DNA from: Notamacropus eugenii
Taxonomy: Eukaryota; Chordata; Mammalia; Diprotodontia; Macropodidae
DNA length: 64,000 nucleotides
Direction of reading: 5' to 3'
Assembly (NCBI RefSeq): GCF_028372415.1
Contig: NC_092877.1
Span: 248,615,010-248,679,009, forward strand
Below are positions 45,331 to 58,023 of the stretch, piece by piece. The position numbers and the translations under genes are program-made. Positions within the stretch are counted from its first letter, which is position 1. Each line of letters opens with the position of its first letter. The notes beneath the pieces were generated by a model that did no database searches, was not told the origin of the DNA, and saw nothing but the letters and a program-made list of their open reading frames with translations.

Positions 45331-46174
45331 GAGTACGGGGTGAGTTTAATAGGATGGGATCATATCTTTAAAAAAAACGAACTTAAGCATAGAGAGAGAA
45401 ATATATTGAGAGGAGAAAAGGAGAAACGTAATGGGGCAAATTATCTTTCATAAAAGAGGCAAGTAAATGACTTTTCAGTGGAGGGAAAAGAGAAGAGGTG
45501 AGAGAGAAAAACATGAAGCTTACTCTCGTCATAATTGACTAAAGGAAGGAATAAAATGCACACACATTTTGGTATGAAAACCTATCCTACAATACAGCAA
45601 AGTGGGAGAGAAGAGGATAAGCAGGGTGGGGGGATAATGGAAGGGAGGGCATAGGGAGGAGGGAGCAATGAGAAGTCAACACTTTTGGGGAGGGACAGGA
45701 TCAAAAGAGAGAATAGAAGCAATGGGGGACAGGATAGGATGGAGAGAAATATAGTTAGTCTTGCACAACATGACTATTATGGAAGTCATTTGCAAAGCTT
45801 CACAGATATGGCCTATATTGAATAGCTTGCCTTCTTAAAGGGAATGGATCGGCAGGGAGGGATGAAGAGAAGTTGAAACTCAAAGTTTTAGGAACAGCTG
45901 TTGAGTATTGTTCTTGCAACTAGGAATTAAGAAATACAGGTAATGGCGTATAGAAATTTATCTTGCACTATGGGACAAGAGAGAAGATGGGGATAAGGAA
46001 AGAGAGGGATTTTAGAAGGGAGGGAAGATTGGGGATAGGGGTAATTAGAATGCTCTGCATTTGCGGTGGGGGGAGGGGAGAAATGAGGAGTAAATTTAGA
46101 ACCCCAAATTTTGTAGAAATGAAAGTTGAAAATTTAAATAAATAAATTTAAAAAAAACAAAAGAAAAAATAATA

Positions 46175-47995
46175 GAGAAGTGAGAAACAAACCAATTATG
46201 CCTTACAAAACATATGACATACTCCCCCATCTGCATTCCAATTTGGGAACCATAATTAAATCCATTCTACATTTATTCCTGAAATGAGTGTTTCTATCTG
46301 TTTCCCTATAGGTCCATTCAGCATCACTGTAATTTTCCAAATTAAAATCTCTCTTCCTATCACTCTCCAATATGTGTTGTCTTCTTCTATTAAAATATAA
46401 GCTATAGGACAATGGCTAGCTATTTTTTTCTATTTATATCTCCAACAACTAAGTAATTAATTCATAGTAAATGCTTAAGAAGTGTATTTTTATTCACTTA
46501 GTCATGCCTAATGTTAAATGACAATGCAAAACTTTGTGTTGCATGTTAGAAGAAATTTACTAGGAGAATCTAGATCATTGTATAAAAGAAAACTAAAAAG
46601 TCATGTTTTAAGAAATCTAGAAAATGGATTACTTTGCCATGAAAGTAATTAAAAACAAATTGCATTAGTAAATTGGAAGAAAAAGACACTACCCAATTCT
46701 CTCATTTTCTAAAACAAACAAGAATTCTCTGAGAGGAAAGAAGAAATCTTCTTTTGCCCTTTTTTTTTTTTTAAAGTTCTTCTGTTTCCATTCATATCCT
46801 GTGATGAATGAGCTACAATTTACTATGAGTCTTATGAAAGAGATAACCTGCATCCAATTTTATTTGTGCACAGAAGATAGCTTCTTGGGTTTATACAGAT
46901 CTAATCAATCTATTCCTATACATTCACAAAAGAATAATAGTCCCATGTTCCACACCATCTGGTCTTTGATCTTAAACACTGATGAAACCTAAAGTATTTA
47001 TGAATTGAAGGGTGCCATATAGAACCTAGCTGTTCCAGTGGTTAAAACAGCATGACCATATTTCCCACTCTTCACCCTTCAATATTAACTCTTATGTTTA
47101 TTACTTGTGTAACCTTGGGCAAGAAAATGTTGATTCTTGTACAACAAATGAAAAACACCGAGGTAGACTCCACCAGATTGATGCAGCTGCTTTTGGAGAC
47201 ATGGACATGTTAGGTTATTGACACTGACAGACTAAAGAAGTAAAATGACAAAACGGAATGAAAGTTGCGTACACCTGAGCCCAGATCTATGGATGTGTTT
47301 CATCAACCATTAGAGTTGGAAGCAACTTTACATTAACAAAGTCTGATATCCTCATTTTAAAATTGAGAATACTGAGGGGATAAGTAGCTTCCCTATAGTC
47401 ATATTGGGCAAAATATTTTCAGGTCCAAGAAAGTCCAGTATGAAACCTAATTTTACTCCTCTGTTTTTTTTTTTTTTTTCACTAAACACTACTGAGTCTA
47501 TATATGCAGTGTAGAGTTTGAATTTGAAATTATTTGCAAACATGAGGACCTTTTGGCAGCAAATACAACACTCGGAGAGTTTAATTAGCAACTCCTCCAA
47601 CTTCATCATTGGTTTACATCCATATCCTATTAACATGACTCTTACAGCTTCTACGTGGGCATAATGCCACCGCAACAAATGTGTATGTAAGCTGCCATGA
47701 AAAATGCATTATGTACATCAGACTTGAGTTTTACAGACAGAGCTCTTATCCAGCAACATTGATGTGACCATCTGTGTGGGGCTTTTGCACCTAAGGTGGA
47801 AAAGATATCTGTAGCACTTATTCAGGCTCAGAAATTAACCTTGAACATTCCCAAACAGATACAATAGCTAAAATTTTGGCTTTCCAACAACTAGAGCACT
47901 TCACATATGGTATATGCTGCTGCTATTACTATTAAAAATAAATCAATATTTAAATAAAAAAACTTGCTAAGTAAAAAGGCCTATTTAAAATTTCC
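46175..47995. other. Mostly unassigned sequence
   Basis: No gene is recognised. A diluted ancient-repeat trace (AGAGTTGGAAGCAACTTTAC, CCTCATTTTAAAATTGAGAA) lies at 47305-47410. Confidence 0.4.
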
Positions 47996-48150
47996 CTTGG
48001 TGAATCTTTTTAGAAAGTATTACCATATCCTTATTCATAAAATAAGATTAATAATAACACACATCTCAAATGATTATAATGAGGATAAAATGACATGACC
48101 TATATAAAATATCTTGCATACTTTAAAGTGATAAATAAATATTAGAGAAG
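47996..48150 (+). mobile_element. Old MIR/Ther-type CORE-SINE 3' part
   Basis: TCATAAAATAAGATTAATAA, GATTATAATGAGGATAAAAT and ATACTTTAAAGTGATAAATA are in the order of the CORE-SINE 3' region. Confidence 0.6.
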
Positions 48151-48519
48151 AATAAACCTAAACAGGAGTAGGGAGGGATCAAGAATCATCTTCTATTAAT
48201 TTATGGATTTAGCAAATAAGACAGAATAATTACCAGCTACATTTTACTATCTGAATGTAAAGATTATAATTGAAATTTTTGGAAGTTGTTATTGAAAGTG
48301 AATTGAATTTGATTTTAGTTTACAAGACAATTATACAGATTGTAAAAATTTTTATTTTTGATATGAGGGGTAGTTGTGGGGTGAGTTTTCTATGTGGTTC
48401 AGTTGCACAATCTAACTAATGCTATATGGAGTTAGAACTCAGTATTTATTAAGAATATTTATTAGCAAACTGAAAGATATCTTCTGCTGATTTGACACCT
48501 TTTGTCAAGTTAGATTGGA
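48151..48519. other. Unassigned sequence
   Basis: AT-rich, nothing recognised. Confidence 0.4.
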
Positions 48520-49500
48520 ATTATAGTGGTATTGCTAGGTCAAAGGTTATACATGGTTTGGTAGCCCTTTTCAGATAGTTCCAAATTGTTCTCCTGAATG
48601 ACTGCATTAGTTCACAACTCCACCAATAGTGCATTAGTATCCCAGTTTTTCCAGTTTTCCTCCAGCATTTGTCATTTTCCTTTTGTGTCATGTTAGCCAA
48701 TCAGATAAGTATAAATAAGTATCTCAGAGTTGTTTAAATTTGCATTTCTCTAATCAATAGTGATCTAAAACATTTTTATTTTCACTACTGATAGCTTTAA
48801 TTTATTTTTTTGAGAACTATCTGTTCATATCATTTTACCATTTGTCACATGGGGAATGGATCCCATTTTTATAAATTTGGCTATTTCTCTTTATATTTGG
48901 GAAATAAAAACTATATCAGAGAAACTTCATGTAAGTATTTACCCAATTTCATGTTTTCCTTATGATTCGGACTGCATTAATTAGTTTTGTTTGTACAAAA
49001 GCTTTTTTTAATTTCATGTAATTAAAATTATCCATTTTATTTTCCATCCTCCTCTTTTAATCTTGTTTGGTCACAAAGTTTTTCCTTGTTCTTAAAACTG
49101 ACAGGATTGTCATTCTTCTCTAAATGATTTATATCACCATTTGTGTCTATACCATTTACCCATTGATCTTATCCTGGTACATGGTGTAAGATGTTGTCTT
49201 ATGTCATGTTTCTGCTAAACTGTTTGACAAATTTCTGAGCATTTATTGTAATAGGTTGAATTCTTACCCCGAAGGTTTCTATCTTTGGGCTTATCAAAGA
49301 TGAGAGTATTACTGTTATTTACTACCGTGTATTGTTTAACTAATTGATTTCATTGATCCACTACTCTATTTCTTAGATAATATTAGATTGTTTTGATGAT
49401 TATCATTTTGTAAAATTATTTGAAATCTGGAATAAACTAGGCTACCTAACTTGAGAGCTTTTCATTCATTTTCTACACATTCTTGTTATTTTCTTCTTCC
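48520..49500 (-). mobile_element. Old antisense L1 ORF2 fragment
   Basis: The plus strand reads TAAATTTGCATTTCTCTAAT, GGTCACAAAGTTTTTCCTTG, GGTGTAAGATGTTGTCTTAT and GGCTTATCAAAGATGAGAG. This is the well-known appearance of an antisense L1 ORF2 3' half in mammals. No open frame survives. Confidence 0.75.
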
Positions 49501-51689
49501 AGAGAATTTTATTATTATTTTTCTTGCTCTATAAGATAATTATTTGTACTTGAATTGGTATAGCACTGAATAAGTAAATTAACTTTGATAGAATAATAAA
49601 ATAGTGGCATCATAATACCTGCCCTATAAAATTAAAAGCTTCCCCCCAAAAAAATTGTGACACTTTTCTTCTTTATTCTAAAGTAATTAAAAAACTCAAC
49701 TCTTTTTGTCAGAAATTTTTCCCTCTTGTTATAGGTTTCATCCAGATGAGAATGAATTTATCCACATGGAGTATTATCTAGGTTAGGTCATAATGACATT
49801 AATTCAAGGAGTCATCATGCCACCTGAATTTCTCAGCTTACAGAGACTCCTGTCTCTCATCCTCAGTGTCTTTTTTATCTTTTGTTTTTACTTTAACTTA
49901 ATCTTCCTAAAGTCTGAAAAAGATCTTTGAGTCTCCCAGTGTGAGGTGAGTAAAATTAATAAGACCATCTTCTCACTCTCTTGAATGATAAATTTTACAT
50001 GAAGCTCAAGTAGTAAGTAGAGAGTAAAGTATCACTGGAAGAACATATTTTGGACTCTAAATGAATAATCATCACCAAGAAACATAGTTTCCTTTCCCTC
50101 TGACTTGATAAGCATCTGCCATGTACTTTGATGTACTGGCTTATGGTGGTAATGAACTATTCCTCTTAACTCAAACAACCAAAGCAACTTTATGTATTAC
50201 CAAAAAAAAAAAAAAAGAAAGAGAACCATTTATAAGTAGGTAGTTATTTTGTTTATACCAATTCTAGAATAATTTTGATAGCAGCTTCATTCATATCCAT
50301 TAAATTTTCCTAGCATTTTTTAGAATTTCTCATCCCATCACATTGTCCTGAGGAGAAATTATTATCCTTTATTAGCAGACAACCTCACCATTGTGGAATA
50401 AATTGGAAAAATAACATAGATGAAAAAGATGAGAATATGTTTCAGCTATAATAATAAATTCATTTCACCATAATATTACTAACCTTTCTAGAAATGAAAG
50501 CCTCAAGATAGATTTTTAGTTCCCCATACATTGCTAATATGGACTCTGGTATGAGATACTGTACATCTTGGGAAATTGATTTCTAGAAAAATTGGCAACA
50601 TTGAGGTGAAATTTATTTAGTCTTCCTGGAACAAGAATCCACACACTAGGCCAATGATTACAACAACAATTCCCTCTCAGTAGAGAATCTTATTTTTGAT
50701 TAGTTTGGATTTTAAGATTAGATTTATTTATCATATCAATCCTGTAAGTGTAGGAATTATCTCCAAGTCCAATCTCAATATTTATGTGCATGGGAACTTT
50801 ACCTTCCTCCATTTCTGACCTGAGCTAATTCAACTTTCCTTGGTACCCTTTTCTCTCTTCCTATCCTGCCATATTTATTCCAAATTTATTGTGAATACTG
50901 AAATCAAAAGATCTGCACATTAGTCCTTCTTATAAGGAGGCATATAGTCGTGCCACCACATCAAATTCAGGTCAAGTGGAAAACAGGACTTTGCTTGACT
51001 TTCAACCTCTTTCAACCTATTATCTCATGTCTGTTAGTTTGGGTTCTGATTTCATAGAAACATGATCACTGTCTGTTATTTCCTTTTCTATTTTTATTCT
51101 TTCTGATAGATACAGGAAATCTTAACTCTTGAAAGAAAGAAAAGAAATTCAATAAGGCCTCTTAACCAAAACATTATCCCCTCTACTAGATCTCAGAATT
51201 AAACACCTACTTTCCATTAAAAATTCCCATGTAGAGGAATGTATCTCTTCATAAATAATAGTAATAAATAATATTAGTAGTAATAATCAGTGTTAATAAT
51301 AAAACCTCAAATTCATATAGTACCTTAAGGTTTGCGAAATGTTCTATATTATTTCATTTTATCTCAGAGTAGCTAATTACATTATTGAAGCATTCTAAAA
51401 GGAGGGAATCTTACCTTAAATCATTGTTCACATATTATGGTTTTGCATTTTCACCCCTCTCCACTTTTTTCTTTTAGTGGCTCGCTTTGCACATTATTGA
51501 ATTTAAAAGTCGTAGAATTTCAAAGCTGTAAAAGTTCAGAAACACCCTGCCTTTGCAATGTTTTCACCAAGTGATTACCTAACCATCGTTTTCTGATACA
51601 GTTGTATCCATTAATTATCAAAGTGGACCAAAATTTTTATATGTATGTATTTACATGTTAGGGCAAATTTTTCCCCGTTACACTGAATG
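49501..51689. other. Unassigned sequence
   Basis: More than 2 kb of AT-rich DNA with an A14 run near 50201. I see no gene, RNA or clear repeat. This is the best candidate for non-repeat host DNA in the window. Confidence 0.4.
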
Positions 51690-51815
51690 AAATTCTGCCT
51701 TTTCTTTTTAAATTCCTCCAATTGCTATGAGTTCTTCACAAATGATATAGTTTGTGTAAAATGCTTAACACAATGCCTGGCAAATAGTAGGTTTTGTATA
51801 AATGTTTATTCCCCT
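51690..51815 (+). mobile_element. MIR/L2-like 3' fragment
   Basis: GTAAAATGCTTAACACAATG and CCTGGCAAATAGTAGGT fit the AGCACAGTGCCTGGCACATAG-type end of MIR/L2. Confidence 0.6.
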
Positions 51816-52224
51816 ACTTAACCCACCTCCTTCTCCAGGATCCATTTCTGACTCTCAGCTTACGATACTGCAGAAGATACCTCACCCTGGAAATCCACTT
51901 TAATTCTGCTGCTTCAACTGGAGGGAACAAGATGTCCCCCCTAGGAAAGCTTATCACCTCTAATCTAATTAACATGCTACTAACTCAAGCCTTGACTGAC
52001 ACCATCTCACTCAGCCTTTGGAGGAAAGGAGGGCAGAATACCAAACTCCTGCCAAAACCTTCCTTTGAAGGTCAGAAACTGGATTTTCAGCAACTCTTGA
52101 ACTCCTCAATGTGTCTGCTGCATCTTACTGGTTTCAAAACTTGAGGAAAATAATACCCCTGGACGGGGTACCCCTTGATGTTTTTTGCACTACCCTGCCT
52201 AAATTTTCCAGTATCCTTTTCTAC
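51816..52224. other. Unassigned, GC somewhat higher
   Basis: Contains a chance plus-strand frame of 116 codons (51794-52144). It matches no family I know and has no start context or neighbouring exon signal. It may be decayed L2 body, since L2 ends flank it. Confidence 0.4.
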
Positions 52225-52365
52225 ATTATCTTCTTTTTCAGATTGCAAGGTCTTTGATGACACATACTCTGTTCCTTTTTATTAATTTTATATATACCCA
52301 TTGCTCAGCACAGTGCCTAGAAGATAGTAAGTGCTTAATGTTTATTAGACTGGATTGAACTTTTC
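52225..52365 (+). mobile_element. L2 LINE 3' end
   Basis: GATTGCAAGGTCTTTGATGA, then GCTCAGCACAGTGCCTAGAA and GATAGTAAGTGCTTAATG. Confidence 0.7.
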
Positions 52366-52429
52366 ATACTAAAACTGCTTTCTATTCCTGTAGCTCCTTC
52401 CTGTAACTGACTGCTTCCCAATGAAATGT

Positions 52430-52715
52430 TCATTTTGAGAAAATCTCCTATAACTTGGGTGTCTTGACATGAAGAATATCTTTATCCTTTTCCAAAGTCT
52501 ACTCCTGAATCTTTGGATTTTCTCTACAATGCCCCACCCCCTACTGTTTCACCCATTCATTAAAGCTTCCTTTTATATATGGATTTCCTCCCTAAGGATG
52601 CAAGTTCCTCCAAGGCAGAAACTTTCTTCCTTTCTGCTTATATTTGTATTCTCAGCCCTTAACATAGTTCCTGGAACAAAGTAAGCGCTCAGTAAATGAT
52701 TCTTGACTTGAAGTG
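52430..52715 (+). mobile_element. L2 LINE 3' end
   Basis: GGATGCAAGTTCCTCCAAGG, TTTGTATTCTCAGCCC and AAAGTAAGCGCTCAGTAAAT in L2 order. Confidence 0.72.
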
Positions 52716-53479
52716 AAATGGAATGTATTCAAACCTTCTTTTAACAAGACTGCCAATAAATTGAATGCAGCAACCGTGATCTTTCAACGGCAAGTAATCT
52801 CCATGATAAACAACACTGATTCTTTCCAACAATAGTTCTATAAAAGGATGTTAAGACTCTTCAACGTTTTGCTTAAATTTTAGCTTATCAATGTCTTTTT
52901 TAAGATTAGGCAACCAGAAATGAGCACCATACTTCTAAAGAGTTCTAATCAACACAAAGTTGAGGGGCAGGACTAAATTCTTAGCCCAGGATATTAAAGT
53001 TCTAGTAGTAACACTTGAAATAAAATTCAGCTTTTGACAAACATGCCATTTTATTTCAATACGCTCATAGCCAAATCTATCATTTTTGCCTTAAAGTCAA
53101 GTCCTCTACCATATTCTTTTCAATTAAAAGCAAATATAATTTCCTTGGTATGTCAGACTGAAAAAATGTGGAAGTCAGCTTTACCCTTCCTTCTTCTATA
53201 TTTTATTCCAAATATCATCAAGTCTTGGGTAAAAGGGGAAATATCACATTATAGTCCAGTAGATTGAGTACATGTGTTTTTCCCTTGCTTTAAATTGAAA
53301 ACAAGTCTGGACTCTAGGAGAAACAGAAGCAAATTTGGGGGTTAGAGTCTATGTTTTGCATTTTTAGGGATATTTGTTGTCTGGTACTCCGCCTGGTTTC
53401 AGCAACAAGAAACAAGGTATCCTCTGCGTTCTCCCACCCCTTTCCTTTCTCCAAATGTGCATTGCTTCCTCCTTCAACC
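52716..53479. other. Unassigned sequence
   Basis: No gene or clear repeat is recognised. Confidence 0.4.
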
Positions 53480-53605
53480 CGTAAGATCCTTGAGTCCAGT
53501 GATTCTTTCTTTTTATTGTTTTAGCTGTGCTTAGCACAGTGTTAAGCACTGTAGAGATCAGCACAGAATAGGTGCTTAATAAATGCTTATTGGATTGGAA
53601 TTTCT
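53480..53605 (+). mobile_element. L2 LINE 3' end
   Basis: CGTAAGATCCTTGAGTCCAG, GCTTAGCACAGTGTTAAGC and ATAGGTGCTTAATAAATGC. Confidence 0.75.
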
Positions 53606-53939
53606 ATGTTAATTTCTATAATGTTCCTTCAATGTGTTCTCTCTGTTTAAATTTGTATGAGTTCTTGTATTTCAGTTCAACTCAAATTAGCTTTTTGTTC
53701 TCTATTGCGGTGAAGCCCTTCAAACACAGAAACTGTTAACTTCCAAAATGCAGCAATAGCATTCAAGTTGGTATATCTCCTTGTCCTATTCAGTCCATTC
53801 TACTTATGGTAAGTATGCAATCTTTCTAAAACATTATTTTCAGTTGAATTTCCTGTTTAAGAGTTTCCTGTGTGTTGAACCTAAAGCGCTGAGCCAAGAA
53901 TAGGCCTAAAACAGTCAAAAAGAGTTTGGTTTCTATATT
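53606..53939. other. Unassigned sequence
   Basis: No gene or clear repeat is recognised. Confidence 0.4.
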
Positions 53940-56002
53940 CCTTGAAAATTAGTTTTATTTTATTTTTAACATTCTGTTCTTTTTAAATTTTTTGTTACAA
54001 ATTCTCTCCCTCTCTCAACCATCCCTCATTCACTAAGAAGGCAAGAAATATGATATCAATAATATATGTAGAATCATGTAAAACTTACTTCCATATCAAC
54101 CCTGCCACCAAAAAGAAAGAACAAAAGTAAAAATATAGTGAGAAAATTGTACTTTAATTTGCACTCTGATTACATGAATTCTCTCATTGGAGGGAGGTAG
54201 CTTTATTTGTCATGCATCCTTTGAATTATCCTGAACAGGAGTACTCTTCAGAGTATCCAATTTTTTCACAGTTGGTTATCATTATAACTACTATTATTGT
54301 GCAATATAATCTCTTAGTTGCACTAGTTCATGGGGCTCTTGCCATGATTTTTTCCTTAAAACCACTTCACTCATCATTTCCTACATCAACATAATACTCT
54401 TTCACAATCATATGCCACAAGTTCTTTAGACATACCTCATTGTTAAAGATTCCCTCAATATCTAGTTCTTTGTTACAGAAAAAAGAACTGTTATAGATAT
54501 TTTTGTACATATGGGTTATTTTCGCTTTTCTTTGATCTCTTTGAAACACAGACCTATTAGTGGTATTGCTTGGTCAAATGCTATGCACAATTTTATATCT
54601 CTCTTGCCTAATACAAAACTGTTCTTCCAAATAGTTTGATTAATTCACTATTCCACCATTACTCTATTAGGATACCTATTTTCCTCTCAACCCATCAAGC
54701 TTTTGTCATTTCTGACAGGTAAGAGATGGTATCTCAGTTTTTTTAATTTGCCTTTTGCTAATCCATTGTGATTTGTAACATTTTTATATTACTTTATATA
54801 ACTTAATTTTTTTTTCTGAAAATTGTCTGTAGATCCTTTGACTATTTATCAATTGGAAAAATGTCTCTTTTTTATAATTTTGATTCAGTTGTATACTCAG
54901 TATATAAGGCCTGTAAAAGAGAAACTTGCTATAAAAATTATATTAGTTTATTGACTATGGGGATGTTTAGCAAAAAGTATAGTTCCACTAGTTATCCTTT
55001 TTAATTGGGTCTATTTTTCTATTGCTTTGTCTGAGATCATAATTGTCCTTACTGCCTTTTTAAAAATTTAGCTAATATGCATTAGTTCCAGCCTTTTAAT
55101 TTTGTCTGTGTTTTCCTGTTTCAAGTATGTCCCTTGGGAGCCAAGATGATGGAGTCAAAGCAGACACTTATTTAAACTCTCCCCCAATCCCCTCCAAATA
55201 TCTGTAAAATATGACTAAATAAATTCTAGCATTGCCAAACCCACAAAATGACAGAGTGAAACAAATTTCTAAGCAAAGATAACCTGGAAGGTTGATAAGA
55301 AAGTTCTTTTGGACCAGTGAGAGAGAAGAGTGAAGTGTCCAGAATGGGCCACACTGGCCTAGATGGGATCAAAGCAGGCCTTAGGGGACAGACTTACTGG
55401 CAGTGATGGTGGTTTCCAGACTTTTCAGCACACAAAAACCAAAGACAACTTAAAAGATCAGTGGGAAAGATCTGTTCAGAGTTGGGTGAGAGAGAGGAGT
55501 GCAGTCTGGCCCCAGCTCTAGAGTGGTGACAGTGGTAGTTACCAAAGCAGCAGAATCAGGGACTACTTCTAGAACTCTCAGTCCACAGACAGTGGGGATA
55601 TCAAATGGCTGATCAGAGTGGAACTACTGGGATCTGTCTGCTGACACAGAGGCAAGATTCTCCTGCTTTGCTCTGCTTGTATCTGTGTTGCAATCCTGGG
55701 TGGCAGTCTTGGGGTGAGAATGAGTGCTGGTGTGGAAGGACTTGTGGATGCAGTGAAGAGGGAATCCTCCTCACAGTTCCAAGGCAGAACAGAATGCTTA
55801 TGGTCACTCTCAGACCAGAGCACATGCCAGGAATGGAGTAAACACCTGTCCTTTGATCATACCAATTTGGAAGAACTGAATATTTGCAGGTGCCTAGATG
55901 TATCTCTGAAAATAGCTGCACAAACACCCTGAAGTAAATCTTCCACATGGAAGAATCCTACCTTGACAAAAAATTTTAAAAGTCAAGTATTTAACTGGGA
56001 AA

Positions 56003-57605
56003 ATGAGCAAAAAGCATAAAAAAATTCAGACTATAGAATCTTATTTTAATAACAAAGAAGATCAAAATATACAACCAGAAGAAGACAATAAATTCAAAGT
56101 TCCTATATCCAAAGCCTCCAAGAAAAATACGAATTGGTCACAGGCCATATAAGAGCTTAAAAAGGATTTTGAAAATCAAGTAAAAGAAGTAGAAGAAGAA
56201 TTGGAAATAGAAATGGTAGAAATAGTGCCAATGCAATATTACCAGTGCTTACAGTGGCTATGAACATCCTGACGTGAAACACAAGATTCTTCACATGGAC
56301 GACAGAACCAAAACATTTATTCATACACCAGAAAGTCAAATCTTGACACTAGAAAGACAAATCCCAAACAGAAATCCAAATTCATCAGAGTAACAGATAA
56401 ATCTATACATAATAACAACACAATGAGCAACACTAGCCCCAAGCCTTCCTTCTGTTAGGCTTCCCACAAACCAGCTCCCATAAACAAATCACAAACAGGA
56501 TCCCTTAAACAAAATCATAAATAAGGTCTCTCACTGAGGCTGTTCAGCTGCCTTTCCCAGCTGTTTGATTTCTGACTAACTTCCTCTCAGTTATGTTGTA
56601 GTTCCATTCTGTCTTGTTCCAACCTTCTGCCCCACCACTTCAGCAAACTTTTCCTACCACATATGACTTAGGCTTACATGTGATTTAAGCTGGTCACATG
56701 GTCCTATTAATGAATGAGAAAGATCTTACCATTCAGATTATCATTACAGAGTGATGCAAGAATATCATGAAAAATGAGACATCAACTTGCTTAAAGAGAC
56801 CTTCCAAAGTACTAAAGAAAATAACACCTTAAAAATAGACTAACCTAAATGGCAAAAGAAGTCCAAAAAATCAATGAGAAAAATGCTTCAAAAAACAAAA
56901 TTGACCAAGAGGAAAAGGAGATCTAAAACTCACTGAAGAGAATAATTGCTGAAAAATTAGAATGGGGCAGATGGAAGCTAATGACTCCATGCAAAATCAA
57001 TAAATTATAAAACAGAACCAAACAATGACAAAAAGAAGATAATGTGAAACATCTCATTAGAAAAAACAACTGATATGAAAATAGATAAAGCAGAGATGAT
57101 TTAAAAATTATTGGACTACCTGAAAGCTATGATAAAAATTAAGAGCTTAGAACACAGCGTTCAAGAAATTATCAAGGAAAACTGGGCTGATATTCTAGCC
57201 CTAGAGAGTAAAATAGAAATTGAAAGCATCCACCAAGTCACCTCTTATAACAGATCCTTAAAGGAAAACTAGAAAAAGTATAGTCAAATTCCAGAGTTCC
57301 CAGGGGAAGGAGAAAATATTGCAAGTAGACAGAAAGGAACAATTCACGTATTGTGGAAACACAATCAATATAAAGCAAGATTTACCAGCTTCTGCGTTAA
57401 TGGACCAGAGGTTATGGAATATGATATTCTGAAGGTAGAAGGAATTCAGATTAAAACCAAGAACCACCTAGCTACCCAGAAGAGTTGGGTATATCTTTCA
57501 GGAGAAAAAAATGGACATTCACTTAGGGGGAGGAGTTTGAAGCATTCCTGATAAAAAGACCAGAGCTGAATAGAAAGTTTGCCTTTCAAATACAAGACTC
57601 AAGAG
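56003..57605 (+). pseudogene. ORF1 of ORF1-only element, split by an LTR
   Basis: ATG near 56003 (MSKKHKK-like). The N-terminal and first coiled-coil part runs to 56225, then continues at 56749 (AGTGATGCAAGAATATCATG). Further coiled coil, a degraded RRM (57080-57130) and C-terminal domain (FQSSQGKEKILQVDRKEQF-like, 57290-57340) follow. Many stops. Confidence 0.75.
56226..56748 (-). mobile_element. Antisense solo LTR
   Basis: The 523-bp block begins TG and ends CA when read on the minus strand (TGTAATGATAATC ... GCATTGGCA). An AATAAA on the minus strand (56316-56321) lies about 90 bases from its end, as in an LTR. ORF1 is interrupted exactly here compared with other copies. I could not find a clear target duplication, so the family is left open. 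Confidence 0.65.
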
Positions 57606-57739
57606 AAGAAGAAAAATATAAACAGAAAAGATAAATCATTAGGGACTTATTAAGGTTGGACTTTTACATTCCTGCATGGAAACATAATATTTGTAACTCA
57701 TGAGACCTTTCTCAGTATCAGGATGGTTGGAGGGAGTAT

Positions 57740-58023
<284 letters not shown>

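Larger units (their letters stand above)
43171..46163 (+). mobile_element. Full-length ORF1-only L1 derivative
   Basis: It starts GGGAGCAGAGCCAAGATGGC at 43171. A 5'UTR of about 815 bases, ORF1 (43987 to about 45097), a spacer with a compound microsatellite and an ORF2 ATG at 45739 follow. The shared junction (AAATATAGTTAGTCTTGCAC) comes next, then the 3'UTR and A-rich tail to about 46163. Flanks AAAAAATGATA (43160-43170) and AAAAAATAATA (46164-46174) look like a target duplication with one change. Confidence 0.87.

Noticed and set aside
51794..52144. Plus-strand frame of 116 codons
   Set aside because: No family resemblance, no exon signals, placed among L2 and MIR ends; length is within chance expectation.
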